Below, in pieces: positions 22,052 to 35,010 of a stretch of 64,000 bases of DNA (within the stretch, counting starts at the first letter, position 1; the number at the start of each line of letters is the position of its first letter). Source of the stretch: Buddleja alternifolia (lineage: Eukaryota; Streptophyta; Magnoliopsida; Lamiales; Scrophulariaceae); assembly GCA_019426215.1 (NCBI GenBank), contig CM033396.1, forward strand, positions 36,384,503 to 36,448,502. The letters run 5' to 3'. Under the pieces are notes generated by a model. It saw nothing but the letters and a program-made list of their open reading frames with translations. It made no database searches and had not been told where the DNA came from. The position numbers and the translations under genes were made by a program.

Positions 22052-22803
22052 GTAAAAAGCATATTGCACGCTATAAAATTGGGTTTTTGGATTAAGAAAT
22101 TAAAACATACACTTTGCACCTTCATTTTTATGATCTTTGGCAACTTGCACCCCCGATCTATATTCCAGCAAAAGAACCCGTCGGCTCTCTTTGACAGAGG
22201 GCAAAAATGTCTTTATACCTTATTTCCCGCCATGAATTTCTTGCCAAAAACAAAGAAAAGTTAGAAAAGCGTCATTTTCTATATAAAACTGATATAGCTG
22301 CATCTATTTTAAAGAAATAGAGCAAACGAAACTTCTTCATCTCAAAAAGTTTAATTAGTAAATGGATCCACAAGCTTCAAGCAACCGACAAACCTATTGG
22401 CACTATGCACAAGAAATTCCACTTGTACGTTGTCATTATGGCCATGTTTTGCTATCAATAACCTATTGCCAAAAGGATAATTTGGGTAGAATGTTTCACA
22501 AATTGCCAAATTATGGAGCAAGATGTTATTTATTTTCATTTTTTTTTTTTTGTATTTGGTCATGATTATTTATTTTCATTTTCTAACTATTATATTTTAT
22601 AAATTCCAACTTATAAATGAAATATATCTTAGTGCGAAAATGGAGGTTGATTTTTCAAATAATATATATGACCCGGAGATGTGTTAGACAAGGCAAAAAA
22701 GAATTATACCAAATTAAATGTGGGTTTTCAGTAATAATTTTGGCAAGAAAAAATGTGTTGACTAATTTACCCTTGAAATATTGGGAAGATTCCTAGAGCT
22801 CTT
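22052..22803. mobile_element. Truncated foldback element carrying a GRF zinc-finger exon (copy 1)
   Basis: It starts with AAAAAGCATATTGCACGCTATAAAATTGG, the left arm of the element complete at 48575-49467. Similarity to the second copy continues to about 22803, where the right arm is missing. The GRF-like exon lies at 22362-22520. It forms one duplicated block with the kelch pseudogene just upstream. Confidence 0.55.
22362..22520 (+). pseudogene. GRF-type zinc-finger exon remnant (copy 1)
   Basis: Short ORF MDPQASSNRQTYWHY followed by PLVRCHYGHVLL and KDNLGRMFHKLPNYG. The pattern resembles the plant GRF zinc finger (C-x-C-G ... N-x-G-R-x-F-x-x-C). Here the second Cys is replaced by Tyr and the Cys after GRxF is absent, so it should not bind zinc normally. 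Weak similarity, but repeated at 48891-49046. Confidence 0.4.
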
Positions 22804-23394
22804 AAAGTTGGAATGAAGACTTAACATAATCCTAAGACTCTGTAGAATTATTTAAGTCACGTATTTTTCATTTTTAGTTTCATTATTATGTGTTTCATTT
22901 GGATTGAGATGGTCAATTCATTATTAATGTCATGGATAATAATTTCTGTGAATTCCTTTATGTATCATTAAACACTTCAATTTACGTTTCATAACCTAAA
23001 ACTTAGCCATTCCATTATATGGGGTGAAAAACTTAGAGAGAGACACATTACTCCTGAGTTATTAAACATGGTTGATCATATATATTTATTATGGTATATT
23101 TTTCATTTTATTTTTCCATTTGAGTTTTAAAAATTATAAAGAATAATATAGTTTCAGACACATAGCAGATATAAATAATTTTGATATTTAATTTTGTTTA
23201 AAAATATGTAAAATAAATTTCTTTGTTAATATTTTCATTGTTTTACCCAAAATAGTGTAAATATATTTTGAATTTTAGATTTTCTTTTTCTCTTATATGA
23301 CATGCAAATACTAAAATATGGTAAAGAAAAATTTCAAATATCCATTATACACCATAAGTATATTGAATATCATAATGGTTATATGTTGCACTAT

Positions 23395-23852
23395 GGGAAA
23401 AATTATATTTTCCCCATAATTTTGCTTAAGTTCAATTTTGGTATTCATTATGAATTTCTCACATTTGGTCCTATAACTTTCAAAATGTGAGTGTCTCACA
23501 TTTAGTCCCAATTGAAGTTTTTGTCCAAAATTTAATGGTCAACCCCGTTAGTCAACCTTTTGACCGGGTTTTTTGGGTAGATTTTGTACGTGAGTGGCAC
23601 GTGATATTGAATAAATGCATTGTGATATTGAATATAATTCGTGTGTGAGTGCATTCATGTATGGATTCTCCCCAAAAAAACCGGTCAAATAGGTTGACTA
23701 AGAATTGACCGTCAAGTTTTGGATGGAAACTTTGGTTGGTATTAAATGTGAGACATTTTGAAAGTTATAGGACTAAATGTGAGAAATTGGTAATGAATGA
23801 GACCAAAATTCAACTTAAGCAAAGTTATGGGACAAAAAATGCAATTTTCTTG
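23395..23852. mobile_element. Foldback element, about 460 bp
   Basis: Left-arm pieces ATAATTTTGCTTAAGTTCAATTTTGG and TTTGACCGGGTTTTTTGG are mirrored by CCAAAATTCAACTTAAGCAAAGTTAT and AAAAAAACCGGTCAAA on the right. Half copies of the family are at about 31360-31500. No coding content. Confidence 0.75.
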
Positions 23853-24299
23853 TTACATTATTATCATATTTATGATATAAGTTAAAATACTTATAATTAA
23901 AGAATATGTACACAAATCAATAATTTTGTGATTTTATACATGTTAAAACAACATGATATATTAGTAAATACAAATGCTACATACATTTACATTTTAACTA
24001 TTGTCATAAATATTAAAAACGATAAAATAAAGTTTGGGGATTTTTTAAAATAAATCATTTAAAATTCTTTGATATATGCATAAGGGCCTATTTGCTATTT
24101 TAATGGCGTTGGGTTTATTTTGCCTCATTTTATAAACATAAGGCAATAATCAACTTATTTTTATAATACAGGGGCAATTTTGCCCCATTTCCATCAAAGG
24201 GGGCAATATCCCTTTTACCCGTTTTTCATACGTGGCTTTTCAGCTGGCACTTAGATTATTTTAGCTACCTAGGAACATGATTCTCTCTCATTTGATATT

Positions 24300-24860
24300 A
24301 TGGTTCTACGTACTTTACTTGATTTCCAATTCATTCCACAGTATATATTCTGACTAAATCATACAAGCAAACAAAATTGTCTTTTATTTTCATACTTTAC
24401 TTGATTTCCAGATAATTCCAGGGAATATATTCAGTGTACATCATACAAGCAAACCAAATTGTAATTTAGTATCGCCACTCTATTTATATATTTCCTCGAG
24501 AAATTGTAGTAAACGTTAAACTTAGTACATACATACTTTCTAAATCATCGGGAGGATAGAGCTGGAAATGGAGTTTAGTCAGCCTGAAATCAAGACTTCA
24601 GCTCCTGAGAATGCTGGTAAATATATTGTTTCCCTAGTTTTGGAAAAAAAAATCATTTGCAATTAATTAAATATTAATGAATTTAATACAACATACTTTC
24701 TAAATCATTTGGAGGATAGAGCTGGAAACGGAGTTTAGTGAGCTTGAAGTCGAGACTTCTGCTCCTGAGGATGCTCGTAAATATATTGTATCCCTAGCTT
24801 TGGCAAAAATCATTTGCAATTAATTAATTTTAATGAATTTAATATACACATACTTTCTAA
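24300..24860 (+). repeat. Two successive tandem duplications, one with an exon-like unit
   Basis: Unit A (TACTTTACTTGATTTCCA...CATACAAGCAAAC) occurs at about 24309 and 24397. Unit B (ATACTTTCTAAATCAT...GGAGGATAGAGCTGGAAA) occurs at about 24530 and 24690, with a partial third start near 24850. The first B unit has an ORF, MEFSQPEIKTSAPENAG, ending at a donor-like GGTAAATAT; the second has lost the ATG. I do not recognise the peptide. Confidence 0.55.
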
Positions 24861-24889
24861 GTCATAAGGAGGTAAAAAATTGGTGTTAT

Positions 24890-25540
24890 GAAAACGGTAG
24901 TATATAGTATTTTTCACTTCAGTTTTGGTCCCTCGGTCATTGACACAGCTAATTCGATTTGAGACCTCATGTACATCAGTGATCAAATGTCGCCATTACA
25001 CTATCACTTCATGATCAAATGTGGTCCCTCTGTCAATTTTTTGGTCCAATTGATAACAGTTTGTTGGGGTTAATTATAATATAAAAAATTATATTTTGCA
25101 CCCCAAAAGTAAAGCTTTTGACACTTTCAATCCCAAAACATATAAATAATAAATTTTGCCCTTTAATCATAAGTTTGTTCACAAGTCTCCCAAACCACTT
25201 TCCCCATCACCCGCGTCGACTGCCAGTCCCTTTTCCATGTTTGTCGTCCTTCATCACTCCCCGTGTTTGTGTCTATCGTCTATCACATTCTTGACTACAA
25301 GCCAAATATCTTAGAAGAAACGAATTCGAATGAGAATTCATACTGATAATAGCTTACAAGTAAATCAATACAAAATATATTTGTGAGTTGAAATTTAAAT
25401 TGTGTCTTTTATTTGTTTGTATCATTACATTCATACAAATTAGAGTCGCTCAAAATAATAAATGAGTAAGTGATTTTTTGAAACGGATTTATTAATCCAT
25501 GGTCCTGGAACTGGGAGAAAATTGCATAAATTACATATAT
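24890..25540. other. Gene-free stretch with half foldback sequences
   Basis: Contains TTTTGGTCCC- and GCACCCCAAAAG-type half-arm sequence typical of the foldback families here, but no partner arm close by. No gene seen. Confidence 0.4.
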
Positions 25541-26050
25541 ATTTTTGGGGTAAAAACAATAATCCATCCAAACTTTTCTTGTTTTTACATTTTTTATATG
25601 AACTTTTTTTGTTACACTTTCTTATCTGAACTACATGGTTTTGAATTTTTTTTGTACTTTTAGTATTTTTCGACGGAATATTCGTCGGGATTCTATTATA
25701 CACATTTCATGTGACCCTTTTACGGGTAAAAATTATATTTTTTTGGCCCATGTGGTTTATTATATTTACTCTTTTAGAAATGAGATCTTGAATTACACAA
25801 TTCAAAATAGTGAAACCACAAGAAAAAGTCATTTCAATTGATAAAATGTCATTATTATTCTTAAAGGCGTCACGTGTGATGCATGTGATTGAATCCGGGA
25901 TGAATTTCCTCCTATTCTGTCAGAAAATGCGAAAATATAAAATTTTGTAAAAATCAGTGTAGTTTATGAAAAAAAGTGTATACAAAAAAAAATTATATAT
26001 AAAAATGTGTAAAACCTCAAAAAAGTTTGGATGAGTTACTGTATTTCCAT
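25541..26050. mobile_element. MITE with TIR (copy 1 of a two-copy family)
   Basis: The left end AATAATCCATCCAAACTTTT is inverse to AAAAAGTTTGGATGAGTTACT on the right. Internal CGGAATATTCGTCGGGATT and GTGACCCTTTTACGGGTAAAA match copy 2 at 27971-28375. No ORF of interest. Confidence 0.7.
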
Positions 26051-27970
26051 CTATAGTTTTTGAGAGCCAATCAAATATGAATGAATCTATGCAAACAAAA
26101 TCATTATTGGTGGTTGCTATCATATTTGGACATTTTCTTCTCTACAAAAATAAGATTTTATCATAATCAAATTAGAGTTTCATCTAAACTTAGGAGTCAA
26201 GAACCTTAGTGGCTACCTCCATGAGAAGATTGAGAAGGCGAGTTCTATCATCTTTTCTTATTAGCTTAAGATGCTCAATTTTCTTTGACGGATTTTTGTT
26301 TTTTAGATGAATTCCTTAATTCTCTTGGTTTTGTATTTCTCGCTTTCCTCTTTGATTGTAGAATTAATGAGATTGAATACGATGATGCAATTGTACTCAT
26401 ATATACACCCAGGGACGAATGCAGGAATTAGGCGTTGGATGGCCGAAGTACGAATAACAAAAAAAAAAAAAAGAAGTTAATTTAATATTTAATTATAAGT
26501 ATACAGTCAAACTTATTTTTGTTTTAATAGAAAAGTAAAATAACAACTACCACGTGTAAGAAAAAAGAAAAAGAAAACTAATTGTCAATAAATTTAGTAG
26601 TTTCGGAATATACAAACAATTCTTCAAATATCTCATCAAAATTTTATAATCAATTTGTACTTTGTGGTGGTTAAACAGTACTTAAACTCTAAATATTTGA
26701 ATCATACACGTCAAGTTTATGCGACTAAAAAATTTCAACAAATATTATGACACTTTCTCAAAACATTATAAAGTAATATACCAAAATTAGTTTGTACCTT
26801 GTGGTGGATAAACTTTATATATTTAAATGATAATCAACATTTTCTTGTCTTTAGATTTCTTGATGTCTTTGTATTTTTTTCTTCTCAACAATTCTTTCTA
26901 TATGATATACCAAAATATGGTATTTAGCCCAAGAATGAAATGTTATAGCATGTGAGGCCCAACACAGACCCAAAAACCGGCCCATAGTGGAAGATCCGCG
27001 TGTTTTTAAGTGATCCGGGTCAGATCGTTCACTAGATACGAGTCAAGATCCCGACCGTTCATAGGCACCATGTAGCATCATCCTACAGATGACCACCAAC
27101 CACTCTGACAGGGTGTATGTGCTATAAATACCGCCTCATAACATTTATTGGGGGGGCTAGAGAATACTCTCTCCGGTTTTAGTCTCGTATATTCATTAGT
27201 AACGAGTCTATAGACTAAGAAGTACGTTCCTATATACATATAAATTTGGAAGTTAGAATCGTTCCTCGAGTACGACCTTGACTATTCACCTTATTATAGA
27301 ACTACGTTGGTTTGATCCTAATTAGGTACGTAGATAGCTTAATTATTATTGAGTGTAGCCTAAAATCATCATAATCATACTCGTGTGTAGGATTCGAGTC
27401 CTTCCAGACTGATAGATTCAAGTCCATGGATTTGGGTTAGATCACTATAGGTTTTAGGAAAAATGTTTGTCAATTCTAATCCTAATAAGTTTAGAAGACA
27501 AGTTCAAAAGGAAAAATATTTGTTACTAATCCTAACAAGTGCAGAAGAGAAGTTAAAAAAAGAAAATTAAATTCAACAATTCTATTTTTGTTTTTTAATG
27601 GTAGATACATTTTTAATTAAACAAGAATATTAAACAGATCAAAAGTCACACATGACTGAAGGAGCTGCCTTAAAAAAATAAAAAAAGTGTATAATGATCC
27701 GCCCAAAAGCTTGCTTAAGCAAATCACTATACCTTTCTCCAAATGCACGAAGCCTATTATTTATTTTACACATGGAAGATTCATTAAATATTCTTGGAAG
27801 GGTTGGGGGTGCATATCATAAAATTACATGTACGTGTAGAAAAAATTTTATATCTCGCTCCCAACAAAAAAAGAATCTTATACAATGAAGAATCCGAAAT
27901 TTTGATTTTCCCTTTCAAATCAGTTCCACAGCAGCCCATACACCGTTCATTAAAACAACCATTAAATATT
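26051..27970. other. Gene-free stretch with an LTR-like block
   Basis: AT-rich DNA. The block at about 26950-27400 is more GC-balanced and holds a TATA-type CTATAAATACC near 27122, followed by sequence that could be a leader. It resembles a solitary gypsy-type LTR, but I could not define ends or a target duplication. Confidence 0.3.
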
Positions 27971-28375
27971 CAAGGGTAACAACTGTAACCCACTCAAACG
28001 TTTCGCGTTTATACACATTTTTATATAAACACTTTTTTGTTTGCACTTTCTTATCTGAACTACACGAGTTTTTACATAATTTTATACTTTTTGCATTTTT
28101 TTGCGGAATATTCGTTGGAATAGCATCACATACATTGCATTTGACCCTTTTAAGGGTAAAAAATAAAATTATGGCCCTTGTGGTTTACTATATTTATCCT
28201 TTTAAATTGAAATGATAGTTTGAATTGTACAATTCAAAATAGTGAAATCACAAGAAAATGTCGTTTTAATTGATAAAATGTCATTGTTACCCTTAAAGGG
28301 GTCACATGTGATGGAATCCCGTCGGAATATTACGTTTATTCCGCTGAAAAATGCTAAAATATAAAATAAGAGGTT
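27971..28375. mobile_element. MITE (copy 2) abutting the ankyrin gene
   Basis: Same family as 25541-26050: GTTTATACACATTTTTATATAAAC, CGGAATATTCGTTGG, GACCCTTTTAAGGGTAAAAA and TTCCGCTGAAAAATGCTAAAAT in order. The right end is shortened, and the longest reading frame of the ankyrin gene starts inside it, so the element may supply the 5' end or promoter of that gene. Confidence 0.65.
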
Positions 28376-31300
28376 ACAGAGAGAGTTCTTTGAAGAATAT
28401 GCAAATATTAATTCTAACTCAAACTAATTATACGTTTAAAAATGCAGAAACAGGGAAGGATTTCAGGCAATACTTGGAACTATACAAGGCTGCATTGAGG
28501 GGTGACTGGAATATAGCTGAGAGAGTCCTAATGAAAGACAAAGACGCCGCTACAGCCCGTATCGCCAGCTTTGATACAGCACTCCACATTGCTGCCATAG
28601 CAAAGAATACAAACAATTTCGTCGCTAAACTGGTGAACTTTATGCCAAATTCATCATTGGCCTATAAGGATAATGTTGGAAACACTGCCTTGCATTGTGC
28701 TGCAATTGCTGGAAACATAGAGATTGCTAATATTCTTATTACGAGAAATCCCGATTTGCTCTATATTGCGAATAGTCAAAATCGTTATCCGGTGCACATA
28801 GCTGCTATAACTGCCAAAAGATGCGTACTTGTCTATTTTTTATCTGTGACTAAGGAGCCAGCCCCCTATGAAGGAGAAGTTGGTCTTGATCTTCTAATAT
28901 CTATCATTGTAGCCGATTTTTTTGGTGAGTAAATGAACTTTTATTTAAAGCTCAGTTGGTGTATTCAGTTCAAATCATCTGTTTCGATATGGGTGATTCG
29001 TCTCATGTTGCACATATGGGAAAATTTTATTTTTGGTCCCACGGTACAAATTCAGTAACAAAGTTGGTACGTAGCATCATGTTTTAGAAAAATACAATTT
29101 TGGTCTTAAAATATCCTTTTCATTGTAGAACTAGAAGTACTCACTTTCAAGTTATCTATAGAGAAGACCACGTGAAGGTCACACTGCATGTGGCTGTTAA
29201 CTCTTCAATTCATATAAGATTTCTAAAATTACAAAATTTGATCTCATATTTTAGCACTTTTTTTTAAATTTTGGTACCACTTCTAAAATATTAATCGGCA
29301 AATATGTATACAATACTGTTAACTTACGCATTTGACGCAATTCATGGTCATTCATATGCTTTCTCATCCATTACTTTTAGGGAACTATGATATTCTATAT
29401 ATTTTGACGAATGGCATTGTGTAATGTTTATGATATCATACAATATAGGCCATTCCATATAGTTATTGTCGTTAATAATCTTGTGAAAATCATTATTGTG
29501 GCAAAACCAATAAATTGTCACTTCATATATATATATATATATATATATGTTACTGGTGACATTTTTAATATTACCACTTAATATTTAGTTATTACTATTA
29601 ATTTCTCTTGTAGTGAATCTAGTGATATATAGCTAATGCGGAAAATTACAAATTTAATCTCATAATTATAGGTGGTGGCAAAAATAGTCTCATAATTTTA
29701 CCCACTGACAATTTAGGTATTGTAGCTTCGTAAAACTTGCAGATTGATCCAATTTTTACTAGAAAATTTTAATTTAGCCAAAGAAGTCATGTGCCTTGCA
29801 CATGCCCCCGAATTTGGGGATTTTTGATTTTCCAACAAAATCAGCTTAGGTGTCATTTTTTAAAAAATTTATTTAATTTTAAAATCATGACATTGATATA
29901 TATAACTTAAGAAAGTATATAAAAGAGGTTAATCTTTATAGTATGACGTAAATTTTGTCATTAGTATTACTTTTTGTTGTAGTATGACGTAAATTTCAAA
30001 CAACGTACCCATTAGAAAAGAGGTTAATCTTTTTATATCACATTCATTAATCTCTAAAATTAATGTGTGCGATCAATGCAGATCTGGCGTTTGACTTGGT
30101 CAACAAATATCCCCATTTGGCTACATTGTGTTACATGGGGGAGTCTGCTTTGAAGACAATGGCTGGAAAGAGTAGTGCTTTCCGCAGTGGACATAGCTTT
30201 AGCTTCTGGGAACGATGTATCTACAATGGTAAGTCTATGCGTTACGGAAAGAGCTCTAAATTATTTGGAACTTTTGCCAGTGCAACATGATTTAAGTGGT
30301 AAGTATGATAATAATTTGAAAATTCTTATGAATCAAAACTCCTCAAAAGTGTTAACAAATTGGTCTGTTGTACAGTATCGGGCGAGTTCATTTGCGGAGC
30401 CATGATACAATTTGGTAAGAGGAGTTTATTTCCAATATATTACTTTAAATTAAAACAACTACCACTCTTCAAAAGTATTTGTCATATTATTAACTAATTA
30501 GTGACGCGCGTATTGTTATATGAGCACAAACTTTAAAATTGCAATTTTTATTCTTGTGAATTTCTACACGACTTTCACTGCAGTGCCTAAAATGAAGAGT
30601 ATTTACCACATGAAACTGAAGCATCTGGATGCAATTAGACTCGTTGAGTGTTTGTTAAAGAAAATGGAGTCCTTAACCGAACTAGAAACTTTCACTATTC
30701 TCTATGATGCCATGATTCTGGCCTCTGGTCAAGGCATCCAAGAGGTTATAGAAGTGATTGTGAACACATTTCCACAGGCAATTCATTGCCACGATGCGGG
30801 CACAAATAACAACATTTTTCATATCGCTGTGAAGAATCGCTGTGAAAATGTATACAATTTGGTTTATCAGATGAATGTGGAAAAGACCTATTTTGCAAGT
30901 ATATGGGACAATAGTGGTAACAGTCTCCTGCACTCGTGTGCAACATTAGCACCACCACACAAACTTAATCTTGTGTCTGGGGCTGCTCTTCAAATGCAAC
31001 GTGAACTACAATGGTTTAAGGTAATTAATACATCTTAATTTTATATCTATATATATATATATATATATAGTTTGCTTGTGCAATCTAAAAACAAAGGATA
31101 ATTGATATCATTGGTAGAATTAATATTTTTAGTTAGCAAAGTTAAAGTATACTAACTAAAGAAGATACTGATTAAACATGGAATTAAGTGTCACATGTTG
31201 AATGGGAATATAGATATGAAGGTTGATGGTATCTTTTCTCTGACTAGATATGAAGGTATCTTAGAGCAAGACCCAACGGAATATATCCTCGATTAATACT

Positions 31301-32545
31301 CGATTTGGGGATTTGTCTAGTACTGGTCCGTATATTGTTCATAGTGTATTTTCCGTCCAACAATTTTACCACATTCCAATTTTGATCTCATTTTTTATGG
31401 TTTCACATATTTAGTCCTATAATTTTCAAAATGTTTCATATTCTATCCCAACCAAAATTTCCTTCCGAAAATCAAATCAACAAAACCCCACATTCCTTTT
31501 ATCAATTAAAAACAAACATAAAAAACTTCTCAAAATCCCACATGCATGTTCCTAACAATCAGTAACACACCTTTAGTGACAACAATTATAGTTATCACTC
31601 TATTTGTGTTGTCACTATACATGTGTCACTTATTGTCAAAAGTGACAATTTTAAAGAAACTCTTGTCATTAAAAATTCTTATTGTGACAGAGCAAAAATT
31701 ATTGTCACTCATTATAAACATCTACGTCTAGTGACATTGCCACTTTAAATTTTGTCACTAATATTACTTTTTGTTGTAGTGTTTGTGTACATCTCTTGTT
31801 AACTAATGAATTAAGTACTATATTTCAGTCATCATTATTTCGTATCTCTTTATCATTCTTCTAACATGGTATCAGAATCATCACGGTTTTAATATTTTTT
31901 TCCCTGATATTGCTGGTTATTGGTCGGCAGGAAATAGAGAATTTTGTTCCACCGTATGTCAGAGAAAGTAAAAATTATGATGGTAAAACTCCGCCTCAGA
32001 TATTTACAGAAGAACACGAGGAACTGAAAAAAGAGGGAGAGAAGTGGATGAGAGACACAGCAAGCTCATGTATCTTAGTTGCAGCATTAATCGTTACGGT
32101 TGTATTTGCCGCTGCTATTACGGTACCAGGGGGCAATGATCAATCCAACGGCGTCCCTATATGGTCTAAGCAAACTGCGTTCATAATTTTTGCCATGTCA
32201 GATGCTATTTCCCTATTCACATCTGCTACTTCTTTGCTACTATTTTTGTCTCTCTGGACATCTCGCTATGCGGAGGAAGATTTTCTCTATGTCTTGCCCA
32301 AGCGACTAAGTATTGGCCTTCTTACACTGTTTCTCTCCATAACGTTTATGATGGTAGCATTCAGTGCCACAGTCTATCTTGTGTTTGGCCAAAGGAGGGC
32401 GTGGGTACTTATACCAGTGTCTGCACTGGCCTGTTTCCCAATCACTTCCTTTGTACTCTTGCAGTTCCCCCTTCTCGTGGATCTGATTTCTGCAACATAT
32501 GGCCGTGGTATATTTGGTAAAAAAAGTGACAAGCCATTTTATTGA
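28351..32545 (+). CDS. Ankyrin-repeat/PGG-domain membrane protein (ACD6/ITN1-like), 4 exons
   Basis: Exons 28351-28924, 30082-30228, 30584-31020 and 31931-32545 have GT-AG borders (GGTGAG, GGTAAGT, GGTAATT donors; GCAG acceptors) and matching phases. They add to 1773 nt, a 590-codon frame plus stop. Exon 1 carries ankyrin repeats (DTALHIAAIA, NTALHCAAIAGN, RYPVHIAA). Exon 3 has two more degenerate repeats. Exon 4 has the PGG domain: RDTASSCILVAALI, then FAAAITVPGGN, and four hydrophobic membrane segments to the end. Family members sit in the plasma membrane or ER and act in defence (ACD6) or salt response (ITN1). The start is uncertain: the first ATG lies in a MITE, and ATG at 28399 is an alternative. 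Splicing is inferred. Confidence 0.85.
29010..30000. repeat. Foldback half-copies in intron 1 of the ankyrin gene
   Basis: TTTTGGTCCCACGGTAC (about 29033), an (AT)n run at 29527-29549, and an arm at 29639-29830 (ATTTGGGGATTTTTGATTTTCC) matching the left arm of the 36801-37907 element. A TTTTTGTTGTAGT CACTA-type end lies at about 29971. Only single arms are seen, so these are decayed insertions. Confidence 0.5.
31545..31782. mobile_element. Partial CACTA-type MITE in intron 3 of the ankyrin gene
   Basis: Multiple GTGACAA/TTGTCAC units and the terminal TTTTTGTTGTAGTG match the element at 47566-47986. The CACTACAA end is missing on the left. Confidence 0.6.
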
Positions 32546-32941
32546 AATCAGGGAACTAATTAATGAACTTTTAAAATTGAATAAGGAGTTTAAAAGTGTA
32601 ATATCGCCTATCCATGTAATAGAGAATCTACGATATTGAAGAGAGAAAGTGTATATATGTGTATTACCTGTATGTTATGATTATGATATTAAACAATATA
32701 TATATATATATATATATGCTTGGGTTATACAAAATGGACCAATACACAAACATACACTAATTCGCCCGCCCCCGCTCCTGCCCCTGTCACACAACAATCT
32801 GAATAGTGGGACTGATAATTACAAATTTAAAACATATACAAATTTTAATAAACAAATAATTACAACATGTTATTTTTGTGCTATTTGTTTAGTTACAAAT
32901 TTCACTACTTACTTTTCATACAAGCTAAATATTTTCTTATA

Positions 32942-32975
32942 TTAGTACACAGCACATGCATTGCACGTGAATATC
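32942..32975 (-). mobile_element. Decayed Helitron 3' terminus
   Basis: On the minus strand TTCACGTGCAATGCATGTGCTGTGTACTAA is followed by T. It parallels the terminus at 20085-20123, with hairpin arms GCACGTG-like and CTAA in place of CTAG. The body would lie at higher coordinates; no 5' end was found. Confidence 0.5.
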
Positions 32976-33069
32976 TTATTATTTTTATGTTATTAGGAAA
33001 ATTGATGTTGAGATATATATATCATAGATATGTTTTTTAAAAGAGCAAGAATTTCCTATTAGAATTATA

Positions 33070-33897
33070 GGGAAAATTTCACTTTTCGTTCTATAGGAGT
33101 TCGGCCAAAACACTTTTAGTCCTATAAAGAATTTTTTTTGACACTTTGTTCTCGTTAGAGTCAAAATATGACACTTTTGGTCTCAAACGTTAAAAAATAG
33201 GCATAAAATGGCAACTAAAGTGCACGCACCGATATCTAAAAAAGATAAAAAGAAGAAATTAAAAATTAAATTAAAATTCAAAATATTTATTAGAATTAAA
33301 AGGGGAGGGGGGGGGGGGGGGTTCCTGAATCGTCTTCTTCAGGTCCCCAATCTCCCACCCTCAAATTCAACAATTAATTTAATGGGCCTATCCCCATTTT
33401 AACAACTCAGTGGTGGTGATGAATGAAAGTATGCAATTACAACCAAATTTTATATTCTCCTTCTTCCCCCATTTTCTCTGGAATTTTTTAATTCCTTTCT
33501 CCAAATAAGGAATTAAATCAGCCCCATAGCTATCACAAATAACAATGTTGCTGGTGGCGGCAGAGGCGATGTTGGCTGGCGGCATCGGTGTTGGCGTCGG
33601 AGGCGCCGGGCGGGGTTGGAGGTAGGAATTGCCGAAGAAGTCTGACTTCTTCCTCTTTCATTTTCTTTTTCTTTTCTTTTTTTTAAATTTATTTAATAAA
33701 TATTTTTTGTATTTATAAATCTTTTGAATTTAAAATTCTTTTAATTTTATTTTTCACGCGTTCTAATAGAGTGTGTGCCTCACACGCGTATATTTCGTCC
33801 AAAAACAGACGATTGGGACCAAAAGTGCCACATTTTGACTCCAATAGGACTAAAAGTGTCAAAAAAATTCCTATACCACCAAAATTGAAATTTTTCC
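33070..33897. mobile_element. Mutator-type foldback element, 828 bp, 10-bp target duplication
   Basis: The left end GGGAAAATTTCACTTTT and right end AAAATTGAAATTTTTCC are inverse, with CACTTTTAGTCC and GACTAAAAGTG units in the arms. TAGAATTATA occurs directly on both sides (33060-33069 and 33898-33907). The centre contains a run of 15 G (33307-33321) and a GC-rich block. Same family as 17696-18523 and 35011-35388. Confidence 0.85.
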
Positions 33898-33921
33898 TAG
33901 AATTATATAATTGAAATTTAG

Positions 33922-34112
33922 TTAACCACGAGATGTAGCGTGGTGGTAGCTCGCCTCGTCCCTTAACTATGAGGTTGGGAGTTCGATCCCTGCCTATGGG
34001 AATGGAGCACGTCTCGTGGTCAGCCGTTACCTTCAATGGGAGGGCTTCCGCAGCGAAAAGGATAATCATTGCTGCCGGCGGTGGACACCATTGGTTCAGA
34101 CAAAAAAAAATT
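33922..34112 (+). mobile_element. tRNA-derived SINE
   Basis: GTAGCGTGGTGGTAGCTCG is an A-box-like start and GGGAGTTCGATCCCTGCC a clear B box, at tRNA-like spacing. An unrelated body follows and ends in an A-rich tail (34101-34110). It does not fold as a complete tRNA. Confidence 0.65.
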
Positions 34113-34960
34113 AATTTGTCCATATATGCTGGATATCGGTCAAAACGTTTAATTTGCATTGTGGTAATACAATATATTTTTCTTGTGATTGGGAGAACGA
34201 CTACATAATTTAATGTAGTTATTTTGATTTAAATATTGTTCAAACAACTATAGAATCCCACTTTTTTGATATGCCTGGTGGGATTCGCGGCCATAAATAT
34301 TTGCATATAACTCAAAATAATCAAATTTCACCAAACAGGAGTTGTATAATGAATATGCTTTATCATATATATAAGTCTTTCAGATTAATAGAAGCAATAA
34401 ACAATAATTATTATTAATAATATAATAATAATGTGATCGCAATTTATAATTCATTTACTTTTTTATAAATATAAATATAAATTGCAAGGATAATTGTTAA
34501 ATTATGATATAATGAACAAATAAAATATGTATTATATAAATGTAAATCAGTAATAATAGACAAGTTTAGAGTAATATAATATGATTGGGTATTTTATTTA
34601 TGAAATATATTTAAGTATAATAACACAAATTAAATATTTAGTTTACACCTTATTCGATTCCCTACAATATAAATTTAATAATATTTCATAGATACTATTA
34701 GAGAGTGATATGATACTCATATTAGGAGTTCATGATGAATTTGTTTGTTGAGATCAGTGACTAAATTTGAAATCCATTTAAAAAATGGAAGACAATTTTG
34801 TTTTTAAATTAAAATTGTTCGATAATAGTTTAGTAAAACAATCAATAACTTAAAGTTTAGATGCGGAATGGACATTAGAGATCTAAAGGGTTTATATTGA
34901 CACACATTATCGGTTAATTTTACACTAACGTCAAAAGCAAAATAAGGTATATTTGATTTA
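34113..34960. other. Gene-free AT-rich stretch
   Basis: Very AT-rich, with short TAATAATA runs at about 34400-34430. No gene or repeat pair seen. Confidence 0.5.
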
Positions 34961-35010
34961 GGCTAATAACTTTGGGTGCAATTCTCTAGATTATGCGAAA
35001 GCAACTATCA

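Noticed and set aside
33940..34000. Possible tRNA gene
   Set aside because: A and B boxes are present, but no acceptor stem or anticodon arm closes; better read as a SINE head.
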